Assembly (NCBI GenBank): GCA_963815535.1
Contig: CAWFGS010000001.1
Coordinates: 434,001 to 498,000, forward strand
DNA length: 64,000 bases
Source: CAWFGS01 sp963815535
Lineage (GTDB): Bacteria; Pseudomonadota; Alphaproteobacteria; Sphingomonadales; Sphingomonadaceae
Direction of reading: 5' to 3'
Position 1 is the stretch's first letter; the number at the start of each line of letters is the position of its first letter. Shown one piece after another: positions 10,199-20,131 of the stretch. The position numbers and the translations under genes are program-made. Below the pieces are notes generated by a model. The model was not told where the DNA came from, did no database searches, and was given only the letters and a program-made list of their open reading frames with translations.

Positions 10199-11071
10199 TC
10201 ATTCGGGTTTCGACCAATCCGCGAGGTTCTTGCCTTCGAAGTCCGCTGCCGAATGGCGTTCGCGCAATTGGGTGTCGTCCGCCCCCCAGACTTTCGTAAC
10301 GATCCGTCCGCGCTGCACGCCGGGGCGTGCTGCGATCTCGTCCACCCAGCGCGCGACGTTTTCGTATTCGCCGATGTTCAGGAAAGTATCCGCGTCGTTG
10401 TAGATGACGCCTTTCACGAACGGCGCCAGCCAAGGGAAAGTGGCGATATCCGCGATGGTGTACTCCGCGCCGCCCAGGAATCGGGTTTCACCCAGCCTGC
10501 GGTCGGCAACGTCGAACAGTCGTTTCGTCTCCATCGCGTAACGATCGATCGGATATTCGTATTTTTCCGGGGCGTAGGCGTAGAAATGCCCGAAACCGCC
10601 ACCAATGAACGGCGCGCTGCCGATCTGCCAGAACAGCCAGCTCAACACTTCGGCGCGCGTGTCGTCCGTCGGTAGGAATGCGCCGAACTTTTCCGCCAGA
10701 TGCAGCAATATCGCACCGCTTTCGAAGACGCGGATCGGGCTGTCGCCGCTGCGATCGATCAATGCGGGAATCTTGGAATTGGGATTGGCATCGACGAAGC
10801 CGGATGCGAACTGATCGCCATCGCCGATATGCACGGTGAAAGCATCGTATTGCGCGCCCTCATGTCCCGCTTCCAACAACTCTTCCAGCATGATCGACGC
10901 CTTCACCCCATTGGGTGTCGCCAGCGAATAGAGCTGGAAGGGATGTTCCCCCACCGGCAAATCCTTCTGCTCGCGCGGTCCGGCCGTAGGGCGATTGATG
11001 TTGGCAAATCTTCCGCCGCTGGTCGTGTCGGCGCTCCAGACTTTGGGCGGGGTGTAGGTGGCATCGGTCAT
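10199..11071 (-). CDS. yghU: Glutathione-dependent disulfide-bond oxidoreductase, YghU type
   Basis: A 290-residue glutathione transferase homologue. The N-terminal extension (YTPPKVWSADTTSGGRFANI) followed by a thioredoxin-fold domain (LYSLATPNGVKASIMLEELL, then SKIPALIDR and FESGAILLHLAEK) and an all-helical domain (FGHFYAYAPEKYEYPIDRY) is the pattern of YghU/YfcG enzymes, which reduce disulfides and peroxides with bound glutathione. The frame is intact. The gene stands alone, divergent from the topoisomerase gene. Physiological substrate unknown. Confidence 0.9.
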   Translation of the reverse strand: MTDATYTPPKVWSADTTSGGRFANINRPTAGPREQKDLPVGEHPFQLYSLATPNGVKASIMLEELLEAGHEGAQYDAFTVHIGDGDQFASGFVDANPNSKIPALIDRSGDSPIRVFESGAILLHLAEKFGAFLPTDDTRAEVLSWLFWQIGSAPFIGGGFGHFYAYAPEKYEYPIDRYAMETKRLFDVADRRLGETRFLGGAEYTIADIATFPWLAPFVKGVIYNDADTFLNIGEYENVARWVDEIAARPGVQRGRIVTKVWGADDTQLRERHSAADFEGKNLADWSKPE

Positions 11072-11160
11072 AAGCGGCCTTTCAATAGGTGTGACGGGCT
11101 GTTCGCGGGGATCGAGGCATTGGTTACGGAACCACCCAGGCTGCGCGCAGTTTTACCACA

Positions 11161-12171
11161 ATGGCGAAACCCGAACTGATCTATATCGACGATTCGCTGC
11201 CGGGTATAACACGCAAAGGGGCAGGCAAAGGCTGGGCCTATTACGACACCGCCGGGGCGTTGATAAAGGATGCGGCCGAAAAACGGCGTTTGAACGCCAT
11301 TGCACTGCCACCGGCCTACGACGATGCGTGGTTCTGCCCCGCGCCCAACGGGCATATCCTCGCGACCGGATATGACGAGGCGGGACGCAAGCAATATCGT
11401 TATCATCCCGACTTTCAGACCATGAAAGCGGGGGAAAAGTTCGATCGTTGCCGCGCATTCGGTGAAATGCTGCCGCTGGTTCGTAAACGCATGGCGGAAG
11501 ATCTGCACGATACGAAGCTGACGCGGGCGCGCGTCGTGGCGAGCGTGGTGCGTCTGCTCGACCTGGGTTTCCTGCGGATCGGCAACGCGTCTTATGCCAA
11601 ACGCAACAAGAATTACGGGGCGACCACGCTGTTGCACAAACATGCCGAGGTGAACGGCGACCATTTGCGGTTCGCGTTTCGGGGTAAGTCGGGGAAGGAA
11701 CGCGACGTCGAGCTGGACGATGCGGAACTGGCGCAGGCGATCGCGCAATTGCAGCATTTACCGGGGCAGGAATTGTTTCAGTATGTTGATCCCAACGGCG
11801 AACGCCACACGATCGGTTCGGGCGAGGTGAACGAATATCTGTCGGAAACTATGGGCGAGGCGTTCACGGCGAAGAATTTTCGCACCTGGCACGGCAGCGC
11901 GGTCGGGTTCGAGGCGCTGGCCCGAAGCAAGGGCAAGATGGCGATGGGCGCGATGCTGGACGTGGTCGCGGACCGGCTCGGCAACACTCCGACCGTGGCG
12001 CGCAATGCCTATATCCATCCCGCCGTGCTCGATCTGGTCGATCGGCAGGAGGAATGGCGCGCCGGACTGCGTCTGCCACGCAGCACGAAGTGGATGGCCC
12101 GGCACGAACGCGGTCTGTTGGCCTTTTTGGAAAGTGCGCCGTCCGCTGGGGAATTGCTGACGGCGGACTAA
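11161..12171 (+). CDS. DNA topoisomerase IB
   Basis: Poxvirus-like type IB topoisomerase of bacteria, 336 residues, which relaxes supercoils through a 3'-phosphotyrosine intermediate. The N-terminal domain (GWAYYDTAGALI, then PPAYDDAWFCPAPNGHILATG and GRKQYRYHP) precedes the catalytic domain. It has FLRIGNASYAKRNKNYGATTL, a conserved Lys (FRGKSGKERDVEL), the FRTWHGS motif and the nucleophile Tyr284 in ARNAYIHPAVLD. The normal set of Arg/Lys/His residues is visible. The frame is intact. Type IB enzymes are sporadic in bacteria and accessory to the type IA enzyme. Confidence 0.93.
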   Translation: MAKPELIYIDDSLPGITRKGAGKGWAYYDTAGALIKDAAEKRRLNAIALPPAYDDAWFCPAPNGHILATGYDEAGRKQYRYHPDFQTMKAGEKFDRCRAFGEMLPLVRKRMAEDLHDTKLTRARVVASVVRLLDLGFLRIGNASYAKRNKNYGATTLLHKHAEVNGDHLRFAFRGKSGKERDVELDDAELAQAIAQLQHLPGQELFQYVDPNGERHTIGSGEVNEYLSETMGEAFTAKNFRTWHGSAVGFEALARSKGKMAMGAMLDVVADRLGNTPTVARNAYIHPAVLDLVDRQEEWRAGLRLPRSTKWMARHERGLLAFLESAPSAGELLTAD

Positions 12172-12202
12172 CGCGCTACGCCCCGCGCATGACAGGCCGA
12201 AG

Positions 12203-14305
12203 ATGACAGACCGCCCCGATCACCCGTTCTACTGCGCGCGTTCGCAAGGGTTCGTTCGCGTCGCGACCAGCACGCCGAAAGTTCGCACTGCCGATGTCGC
12301 GTTCAATCGCGATGCGATTTTGGCGGAAGCGAAGCGGGCCGATGCGCGGCAGGTCGATCTGCTGGTCTATCCCGAATTGTGTCTGTCGTCTTATCAGCTC
12401 GACGATCTGCACATGCAAACCGCATTGCTGGACGCGGTCGAAACGGCCATCGGCGACATCGTCGCAGCGACCGAAAATCTGACCCCGTTGCTGTTGATCG
12501 GTGCGCCCCTTCGGCGGGGCGGGCGGCTGTACAATTGCGCGCTGGCGATTGCGGGCGGCACGTTGCTGGGCGTTGTGCCCAAAAGCTTCCTGCCGAATTA
12601 TCGCGAATTTTACGAACGGCGATGGTTCGCCGATGGCGGCAAATGTCGGGGGCTGACGATACCGGTCAACGGCGCGCAGGTTCCGTTCGGCACCGATCTG
12701 CTGTTCGCCGCGGAAGATCGCGCCGGTTTCATCGTTCGGGGTCGAAATCTGCGAGGATTTCTGGGCTCCGCAATCCCCCGTCCACTATGGCGGCGCTGGC
12801 CGGGGCAACGATCCTGGCCAATCTGTCCGCATCCAACATAACGATCGGCAAGTCGGACGAACGGCATTTGCTGTCGCGCGCGCAATCCAGCCGATGCGTG
12901 GCCGCCTATGCCTATTCCGCCAGCGGCCATGGCGAAAGCACGACCGATCTCGCCTGGGACGGGCAGGGAATGATCTACGAACTGGGCGATCTGCTGGGCG
13001 AAAGCGAACGGTTCGGGCTGGAGGCGGAATTGTGCATCGCCGATGTCGATTGCGATCGTATCCTGGCCGAACGCATGCGGATGCAAACCTATAACGACGC
13101 GGCGGAGGCGGCGGGGCGGCCTGAAGACACGTACCGCGTCGATTGCGTTCGACACGGTGCAGACTGCGAAGGGCGATCTGGTTCGGCCGGTTCGCCGGTT
13201 CCCCTTCGTGCCCGATCGGCAACGGAAACTGGACGAAGATTGTTACGAAGCGTTCAACATCCAGATCGACGGGCTGATGCGGCGGATGGAGGCGACGAAG
13301 CCCGAAAGCCTGGTCATCGGCATTTCCGGCGGGCTCGACAGCACCCACGCGCTGATCGTGGCGGCGCGAACTTGCGACAAGATGGGGCTGGACCGAGCGA
13401 TGATCCGCGGGCTTCACCATGCCCGGCTTCGCCACCTCCGATCATACGAAGGCGAATGCCCACGACGCTGATGAAGGCGGTTGGCATTACCGCCGAAGAA
13501 ATCGACATTCGCCCGGCCGCGAAAACCATGCTCGACGATATCGGTCATCCATTCGCCGCTGGCGAGCCGGTTTACGATACGGTGTTCGAAAATGTGCAGG
13601 CCGGCCTTCGCACCGATTATCTGTTCCGGTTGGCGGGGCAGCATAAGGGGTTCGTACTGGGAACGGGCGATCTGTCGGAACTGGCGCTGGGCTGGTGCAC
13701 CTATGGCGTCGGCGATCAGATGAGCCATTACGGGGTCAATTCCGGTGTGCCCAAAACGCTGATCCAATATCTGATCCGCTGGGCGGAACGCACGAACCAG
13801 TTCGATCCTGCGACGGACGAGGTGCTCGAAGCGATTCTGGCTACCGAAATCACTCCGGAACTGGTCCCGGCCGATGCGGACGGCGCGGTGCAGAGCACGC
13901 AAAGCCTGGTCGGCCCGTATGAACTCAACGACTTTTTCCTGCACCATTTCATGCGGTACGGCCTGAAGCCGAGTAAGGTCGCGTATCTGGCCTATCACGC
14001 GTGGAAGGACCGCGATGCCGGGCTGTGGCCGCCTGAGTTTCCCGATGGGGAGAAGAACCAGTACGACCTGCCGACCATTCGGTTCTGGTTGGAGAAATTC
14101 CTGCGCCGTTTCTTCCAGTTCAGCCAGTTCAAACGCAGCGCCATGCCGAACGGGCCGAAAGTCAGCAGCGGCGGCGCATTGAGCCCGCGCGGCGACTGGC
14201 GCGCGCCCAGTGACGCGGTCGCCGACGTATGGCTAGCCGAACTGCGCGACGGACTGCCCGATGACGAGTGCACGACGCTGCTTCCCGAACGTGCGGGTCG
14301 ACTGA
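12203..14305 (+). CDS. nadE: Glutamine-dependent NAD+ synthetase (several frameshifts)
   Basis: Makes NAD+ from deamido-NAD+ using glutamine. The N-terminal nitrilase-type glutaminase has Glu in YPELCLSSY, Lys in PKSFLPNYREFYE, and after frame correction Cys in VEICEDFW (about 12742-12765). The C-terminal synthetase has the pyrophosphatase loop GISGGLDST (about 13320) and GTGDLSELALGWCTYG, KVSSGGALSPRGDWRAPSD. Breaks lie near 12735, in CCCCC at 12775-12779, near 13135, 13412 and 13463. One more is needed near the end, because the expected TGA at 14303-14305 is out of frame and overlaps the next ATG. As read, the frame runs on into the polyketide synthase. Length about 700 residues fits the two-domain form. 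Confidence 0.92.
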
Positions 14306-15372
14306 TGGCAATCGTCAATGCCATCGCGACCGCGTTGCCGGCGCTTGATTTCGAGCAGGATTTTCGGCGCTGGGTTCGCGCCAGTTTGGCCGGAACACGT
14401 CAGCTTGCCTTGTACGAACGGATGATAAACCGTTCCGGCATAGACCATCGGTGGTCGGTCCTGAGCGAAGACGACGCCCATTTGCATCGAGGGAAGGGGT
14501 TGTATGGCGACCCCGATATGCCGCCCGGCACCGGCGCGCGTATGTCGCTTTATGAACGGCATGCTCCCGACCTTGCATTGCAGGCGATCGCGAACCTGCC
14601 GGACGGCGCTTTCGATGCGGCGGAAATCACGCATATCGTGGTTGCCAGCTGCACCGGGTTCGTCGCGCCGGGCGTCGATCAGATCATTGCCCGCCGGTTG
14701 GGACTGAACGCGAATGTCGAACGCACGCTGATCGGATTCATGGGATGTTACGCTGCAGTGACCAGCTTGCGAACGGCGCGGCATATCGTTCGATCTCAGC
14801 CGGACGCCAAGGTGCTGGTGGTAACGGTGGAACTGTCGTCGCTGCATCATCAATCGGTAACCGAACTGGGCCCGTTGATGGCGATTTCGCAGTTCGGCGA
14901 CGGCGCAGCCGCTGCGATCGTTAGCGGGTCGGGGGCAGGGTTGCAGTTCGACGGCAGCATTTCCGTGGCGATGGAGGACAGCGACGAGCTGATCCAGTGG
15001 CACATCGGCGATCATGGGTTCGAAATGGAATTGTCGGGTGAGGTTCCGGGCCGCATCGCGCATGCCCTGTCCGATCGGGCCTTGCGCGATCGATTAAGCG
15101 GTGGAGAGACTATCGACAGTTGGGCAGTCCACGCCGGCGGGCCGATCGATACTGGACGCCGTCATCAAGGGGCTGGGCCTTCCGCGCAAATGCTCTCGAT
15201 CATTCGCGCGATGTCTTGCGGGAATGCGGCAATATGTCGTCGGCGACGCTGATGTTCGTTCTCGAACGTGTATTGGCGGATCGATCGACCTGAACGAACG
15301 GGGCGTCGCGCTGGCATTCGGGCCGGGTCTGGCGATGGAGGGACTGCGTTATCAGCGCATTGCAGCGAGTGA
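14305..15372 (+). CDS. Type III polyketide synthase (frameshifted)
   Basis: Chalcone/stilbene synthase superfamily enzyme that condenses malonyl-CoA units on an acyl starter without a carrier protein. The ATG at 14305 overlaps the expected nadE stop. The Cys-His-Asn triad is present: Cys in VVASCTGFVAPGVDQ (about 14641), His in WAVHAGGP (about 15124), Asn in CGNMSSATLMFVLERV (about 15224). GVALAFGPGLAMEG follows. At least three one-base shifts lie between 15138 and 15290. The likely stop is the TGA at 15370-15372, just before the methyltransferase start, and needs one more shift. Bacterial enzymes of this type usually make alkylresorcinols or alkylpyrones from fatty acyl starters; the product here is inferred. 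Confidence 0.88.
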
Positions 15373-15376
15373 CGCG

Positions 15377-16063
15377 ATGCTTGAGCAGCGGCTGATTGCC
15401 GACGAACTGATGGACGATCCCGCGCTGGACGAGGCGACCTATCGCAAGGTTCTGTCAAACCTGTCGACCGTCAACAAAGTAACGCTGGCATTTCGTCCGA
15501 CAATGGCATTTTCTGAGCGAGGCGCATTGGATCACGCAGGTCGTTTCGTTTGCTCGATGTCGGTTATGGCGATGGGGCGATGCTGCGCGCGATTGCGGAT
15601 TGGGCGGAACGCAAGGGTATCGAGGCCGATCTGGTCGGGATCGACTTGAACGGCAGAAGCGCCGCTGCGGCGCGTGAAGCGGACGACGGACGGGGCAATC
15701 GATTACCGCACCGGGGACTATGCCGATTTGGCGGGTGAACGGTGGGATTTCGTCGTTTCCAATCTGGTCGCGCATCATATGACGCATGACCAGTTGGTCG
15801 CCTTCCTGTCGTTTATGGATCGAGAAGCGGGGATGGGCTGGCTCGTCAACGACCTGCACCGGCATGGCTTTGCCTATTACGGCTACCCCCTATTGGCCAG
15901 AATCGGTCGTTGGCATCCGATCGTGCGCCATGACGGAAGAATGTCGATCGCCCGCAGTTATCGGCCGGATGAATGGCCACCTTTATTGTCGCAAGCCAAA
16001 ATACACGGTGCGCGCGTCTATCGCCAGTTTCCCTTTCGGTTGTGCGTGGAGAAACTGGCGTGA
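15377..16063 (+). CDS. SAM-dependent methyltransferase of the polyketide cluster (frameshifted)
   Basis: A class I methyltransferase. An N-terminal helical part (MLEQRLIADELMDDPALDE) leads to SAM motif I (LLDVGYGDGAMLRAIADW, about 15547-15600) and the acidic residue at the end of strand 2 (LVGIDLNGRS). The rest (WDFVVSNLVAHHM, GWLVNDLHRHGFAYYGYPLL) is clean from about 15680 to the stop. Breaks lie near 15515-15550 and 15675. It is set five bases after the polyketide synthase and overlaps the oxidoreductase by four bases, so it probably methylates the polyketide product. Confidence 0.85.
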
Positions 16064-17149
16064 GCCGCCCGGTGGTGGTGGGCGCTGGCCCGGCAGGTTG
16101 TCTGGCGGCGACATTGCTGGCCCGGCAGGACGCCGCGCCCATTCTGATCGACCGCAATCGGGAGGTCGGCGATGCCCTGTGCGGCGGGTTCATGAGCTGG
16201 CGGACGGCGGCATCGTTACAACGCATCGGTGTCGATCTGCAAAAGCTCGGCGCGCATCCGGTAAACGCCTTGCGGATGTTCGCCAGTTCGCGGCAGACGC
16301 GCGTTGCATTGCCGCAAACGGCATTCGGTCTGTCCCGTCATGCGCTCGACACCGCTTTACGCAAAACTGCGGTTGATAGCGGTGCGGAACTGCACATCGA
16401 CCGTGCGCGCAGTGTGGAGGCGGGAAAAGTCGTAGGCGTGGATCGCGAATGGCGCAGCGATGCCGTTTTCCTGACGACCGGCAAATATGACGTGCGCGGG
16501 CAGCCGCGCCCGCGCGTCGCCGCCGACCCGTCCATCGGCATTCGGGTTCGCTTGCCGGCGGACGATCAGCTGCGCGCGCTGATCGCCGAACATATCGAGC
16601 TGCATTTCTTCGCTGGCGGCTATGCAGGGATCGTGGTGCAGGAGGATGGATCGGCGAATGTCTGTCTGGCGTTGCGAAAATCGCTTCTGATGCGCGATGG
16701 GGGCGATCCTGCGCGTCTATTGCAAACTCTGGCGCACGACCATCCGGCGTTCGGGAAGCGCATGGCGTTCATGCCGGCCGATCCTGCAAATCGACAGCAT
16801 CGGGGCAGTGCCTTACGGCTGGATTGCAAACGACACCCAGGATGGTCTGTATCGTTTGGGCGATCAGGCGGCGGTAATACCCTCGCTCGCGGGCGAGGGT
16901 ATGGCGATCGCGTTGGCCAGCGCCGAACTGGCTGCCAAGAGATATGCGACGCATGGTGCGGCGGGAGCGCGCGATTACCAGCGCAGTTTCGCCCGTCGCG
17001 CGTGGCGTCCGGTCAATATGGCGAAAGCGATTTGGAAAACCGCCAGCACGTCGGCGGGCGGGGCGGCTTTGACGCGGCTTGCCGATCTATCGGGAACGCT
17101 GGCGACGACGGCCATGAACCTCAGCCGGATCGGCGTGGTGTCGAAATAG
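16060..17149 (+). CDS. FAD-dependent oxidoreductase of the polyketide cluster (one frameshift)
   Basis: A flavoprotein of the geranylgeranyl-reductase/aromatic hydroxylase type. The GTG start at 16060 overlaps the methyltransferase stop (GTGA). The dinucleotide-binding motif is VVVGAGPAGCLAATLLARQ (residues about 5-23), and the second FAD motif is GLYRLGDQAAVIPSLAGEGM (about 16840-16900). One shift near 16780 separates them (PADPANRQ versus LQIDSIGAVPYGWIA). A hydroxylase after a type III synthase and a methyltransferase matches the gene order of Streptomyces srsABC, where resorcinols become methoxyquinols; that role is inferred here. Confidence 0.85.
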
Positions 17150-17172
17150 GCGCCGGAATAGCGCCGACATCG

Positions 17173-18282
17173 TCAATCGACCGGCTGCATCCAGCCATGC
17201 GTGTCTGCCGCTGTGCCCCGTTGGATGGAGACCAGCCGTTCGCGCAGCTTGCGCGTCAATTGTCCGGGGCCGCCGCCCCCGATGGTAAATTCGAAATCGG
17301 GTCCAGCCACCTTGCCGACCGGCGTAATTACCGCCGCCGTGCCGCAGGCCATCGTTTCGACCAGCCGCCCGGATGCGGCATCGTCGCGCCATTGATCGAT
17401 GGAATAGGGGGTTTCGGTCACTTCCAATCCTTCTTCGCGAGCCAGCATCATAACGCTTTCGCGTGTGATGCCCGGCAGAATGGTTCCCCCCAATGGCGGG
17501 GTGATGACCCGCCCGTCGTCGAACACGAAAAACAGGTTCATGCCGCCCAGCTCCTCGATCCATTTGCGTTCGACCGCGTCCAGAAACACGACCTGATCGT
17601 GGCCTTTCGCCAGGGCTTCGGCTTGCGGGACCAGGGATGCTGCGTAATTTCCGCCGGTCTTTGCGCCGCCCGTGCCACCATATGCGGCGCGAACGTAATC
17701 GGTGCTGACCCAGATGCTGACGGCGGGCGCGCCCGATTTGAAGTAATTGCCCACCGGGCTGGCGATGACCATGAAACGATATTCGCGCGCCGGTCGAACG
17801 CCCAGGAACGCCTCGCTGGCGAACATGAACGGCCGCAAATATAAAGAGCCGCCCTCTATCGCCGGGAACCAGTCGCGATCGATGCGGACCAGTTTCTTGA
17901 CGGCATCGATAAACAGCGCCGGGGGAATGTTCGGCATTGCCATTCTATCCGCCGACCGGTTGAAACGCGCCGCGTTCGCTTCGGGACGGAACAGCGCGAT
18001 GGAGCCGTCCACCTGGCGATAGGCTTTCATCCCTTCGAAGATTTCCTGCGCGTAATGCAAGACGGCGCAAGCGGGATCGATGGCGATCGGTTGCCGTGCC
18101 CTCAGCGTGGCATCGTGCCACCGACCGCCATCGTTGCCATCGTTCGTATAGCTGATCGACACCATGTGATCGGAGAAAACCTTGCCGAAACCGGGATCGG
18201 CCAGCGCCGCTTTGCGATCGGCAATCGATGTCGGGGACGGATGCGGAATCGTCGTAAGAGCCGGAAGCGCCGTATCGGCCAT
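17173..18282 (-). CDS. ilvE: Branched-chain amino acid aminotransferase
   Basis: PLP enzyme for the last step of valine, leucine and isoleucine synthesis. The 369-residue protein has the type II branched-chain aminotransferase pattern: HYAQEIFEGMKAYR, FRPEANAARFNRSADRMAMP, SLYLRPFMFASEAFLGV, and the PLP Lys in GGAKTGGNYAASL. EELGGMNLFFVFDDG and ETMACGTAAVITPVG are also standard. The start MADTALPALTT at 18282 has AAGGAC just upstream; the frame is open to 18342. It faces the polyketide cluster (23-base gap). A hairpin and a tiny ORF lie upstream. Confidence 0.95.
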   Translation of the reverse strand: MADTALPALTTIPHPSPTSIADRKAALADPGFGKVFSDHMVSISYTNDGNDGGRWHDATLRARQPIAIDPACAVLHYAQEIFEGMKAYRQVDGSIALFRPEANAARFNRSADRMAMPNIPPALFIDAVKKLVRIDRDWFPAIEGGSLYLRPFMFASEAFLGVRPAREYRFMVIASPVGNYFKSGAPAVSIWVSTDYVRAAYGGTGGAKTGGNYAASLVPQAEALAKGHDQVVFLDAVERKWIEELGGMNLFFVFDDGRVITPPLGGTILPGITRESVMMLAREEGLEVTETPYSIDQWRDDAASGRLVETMACGTAAVITPVGKVAGPDFEFTIGGGGPGQLTRKLRERLVSIQRGTAADTHGWMQPVD

Positions 18283-18399
18283 GCAATTGTCCTTCGCGTA
18301 ACAGTCGATCGAGCGATTACGGGTCGCACGGTTGCAGGGCAAGGCTTGGGATGAAGGATGCCGTACGTCGAATGCGCCGACAGCCCGGTCCCATAAAGT

Positions 18400-18436
18400 G
18401 AAAGGCGGCCCCGGACTGACCCGGGAACCGCCTTTC
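18400..18436 (-). terminator. Strong hairpin between the 19-residue ORF and ilvE
   Basis: GAAAGGCGG at 18400-18408 pairs perfectly with CCGCCTTTC at 18428-18436, and the inner bases CCCCGG/CCGGGA extend the stem. On the minus strand it lies 48 bases after the 19-residue ORF and 118 bases before ilvE. It could be a terminator for the small ORF or an attenuator ahead of ilvE. No clear T-run follows on either strand. Confidence 0.5.
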
Positions 18437-18483
18437 GCATGGTCAGCGGCCGATAGATGCCGCCCACGAAAATCGCTGCAATG

Positions 18484-18543
18484 TTACTTGCGCGTCTTCT
18501 CCGTGCGGAACTGTACCGACCCCTTTACTGAACCATGAGACAT
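18484..18543 (-). CDS. Possible 19-residue ORF with a near-perfect ribosome site
   Basis: The reading frame encodes MSHGSVKGSVQFRTEKTRK and stops with TAA. The bases before it on the minus strand are AAAGGAGGTGATCCG, a full-length complement to the 16S rRNA 3' end, with seven bases between GGAGG and the ATG. The peptide is basic, with no run of branched-chain codons, so a classical ilv attenuation leader is not obvious. I do not recognise it. A hairpin follows at 18400-18436. The strength of the ribosome site is the main reason to call it. Confidence 0.5.
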   Translation of the reverse strand: MSHGSVKGSVQFRTEKTRK

Positions 18544-18700
18544 CGGATCACCTCCTTTCGCGCTTGAAAAGCCAGAGCCAAGCCGATCACCGGGAGGCCC
18601 AAGATCGCGTTCGCCGCCGATCTCGCCGACTATCTGTTACGAACGGCTTGGAAAAACAAGGGCTTCGGCGATAAAATATCCAACGCTGCGCGGATGCGCG

Positions 18701-19252
18701 TCAGCGGCAATCCTCGATCACGCGCGTCACTTCGGGCCAGGACGGCACATACAATGTCGGCAAACCGCCCGTCTCGATCGCAAACCGCCCTTTCGTGAAC
18801 GCCATCGCTTCCAGCACGGTGTCGGTTGCGGGAACCGTCCCCGAAATCAACGGGCGTCCATCGGGGGAGGGCATGACGGCGATAGCGCCGTTGGTCGTTT
18901 CCGTCAGGATCCGCATGGTGGTTGCCGAAGGTGCGGTTCCGCCCCGGACGAGGCGAACCGTGCGCGACGGCTTGGCGCATTCGATGCCGAACCGCGCCGG
19001 TTCGCCGGCCTGGCCAAACGTCGCATAGCTCAACGATGCGCCATCGGTGTAGGACCAGTCGCCGGTCGTTTGGGGTTGATCCAGCCAAACGTCCGACTGG
19101 ACTGCAACCGGTCGGCTCGCCGCGGGCGCAGCCGCAACCGGCGCAACACTGGCCGTCGGAGGGGGCGGTGGCGGAACCGGATCGGGCGATTTCGGAACGC
19201 AGCACGCGACGGCAAGTGCGGGCAGGGCGATCGACAGGCGAAGTTTTTTCAC
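18701..19252 (-). CDS. Putative lipoprotein, function unknown
   Basis: The 183-residue protein starts at GTG 19252 with GGAGAGAAC just upstream. The N-terminus KKLRLSIALPALAVAC is a signal peptide ending in a lipobox-like AVAC, so it is probably lipidated and anchored in the membrane facing the periplasm. A proline run (PDPVPPPPPP) and an Ala-rich linker follow, then a folded domain of about 120 residues (DVWLDQPQTTGDWSY to PEVTRVIEDCR) that I do not recognise. A longer start at 19321 is possible but would bury the signal peptide. It is divergent from tlyA. Confidence 0.7.
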   Translation of the reverse strand: MKKLRLSIALPALAVACCVPKSPDPVPPPPPPTASVAPVAAAPAASRPVAVQSDVWLDQPQTTGDWSYTDGASLSYATFGQAGEPARFGIECAKPSRTVRLVRGGTAPSATTMRILTETTNGAIAVMPSPDGRPLISGTVPATDTVLEAMAFTKGRFAIETGGLPTLYVPSWPEVTRVIEDCR

Positions 19253-19314
19253 GTTCTCTCCGGTGGGGAAGCGGTTTTCATCACCCATAATGCGCGCTAT
19301 CGCGGTGCGGGTCC

Positions 19315-20053
19315 ATGACAAACCGGCGCCGCCTCGATCAAATGCTTGTCGACCGCGGCTTGGTCGAAAGCCGAACCCGCGCGCAGGCGTTGATCATGGC
19401 CGGTTTGGTTTATGCGGGCGATACCAAACTTGCAAAAGCGGGACAGGCAATGGCGTCCGACACCGATCTGACCGTGCGTGGCCGCGATCATCCCTGGGTC
19501 AGCCGGGGCGGGATCAAGCTGGCGCATGCCATCGATCGGTTCGCCCTCGAGCCCCACCGGTGTCACCGCGATGGATGTGGGAAGTTCCACCGGCGGTTTT
19601 ACCGACGTGCTGCTGACCCACGGGGCCGCGCATGTCATCGCGGTGGATTCGGGGACCAATCAGCTTGCCTGGCGATTGCGGCAGGACGACCGGGTAACGG
19701 TAATGGAACAGACCAGCGCCCGCGTGCTGACCGGCGACATGATATCCCGCCGGTATTCCTGGGTAGTGTGCGATGCATCCTTCATCAGTTTGCGAAAGGT
19801 TCTGGACGTTCCCTTGGCGCTCGCCGAACCGACATGCCGGTTGGTGGCGCTGATCAAACCGCAATTCGAAGTCGCGCGGGCGGAAGTGGGGAAGGGCGGC
19901 GTCGTGCGCGATCCGGCCCTGCATTCGCGCGTCTGCGATGAAACGGCATCGTGGCTGGAAAGCGACGGTTGGACCGTTCAGGGTATCGAACGTAGTCCAA
20001 TCACCGGGCCGCAGGGCAATGTGGAATTTCTCATTTCGGCACATCGCGGATGA
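19315..20053 (+). CDS. tlyA: TlyA family rRNA methyltransferase/hemolysin-like protein (one frameshift)
   Basis: 2'-O-methyltransferase of rRNA (TlyA family), often annotated as hemolysin A. The N-terminal S4 RNA-binding domain is clear (RRRLDQMLVDRGLVESRTRAQ, then HPWVSRGGIKLAHA). The SAM-binding part TAMDVGSSTGGFTDVLL and the later LIKPQFEVAR and GPQGNVEFL complete the enzyme. A one-base shift at about 19545-19560 joins the two parts. Corrected length is about 246 residues, normal for the family. Confidence 0.9.
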
Positions 20054-20131
20054 AGGTATCGGCGTTCGGTCCGTCATCGGTTGCGTGCGCGACGCTGCTG
20101 CGGCACTAGTTGACGGGATGAGGCCGACAGA

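Noticed and set aside
12379..15252. Single long frame joining NAD+ synthetase to the polyketide synthase
   Set aside because: The frame passes through several shifts and the expected nadE stop overlaps the synthase ATG in another frame. It is an indel artefact, not a fusion protein.
18545..18558. GGATCACCTCCTTT on the plus strand, identical to the 3' end of 16S rRNA
   Set aside because: The bases before it are not 16S-like, and no rRNA gene is nearby. The same bases read on the other strand as an extended ribosome site for a small ORF.
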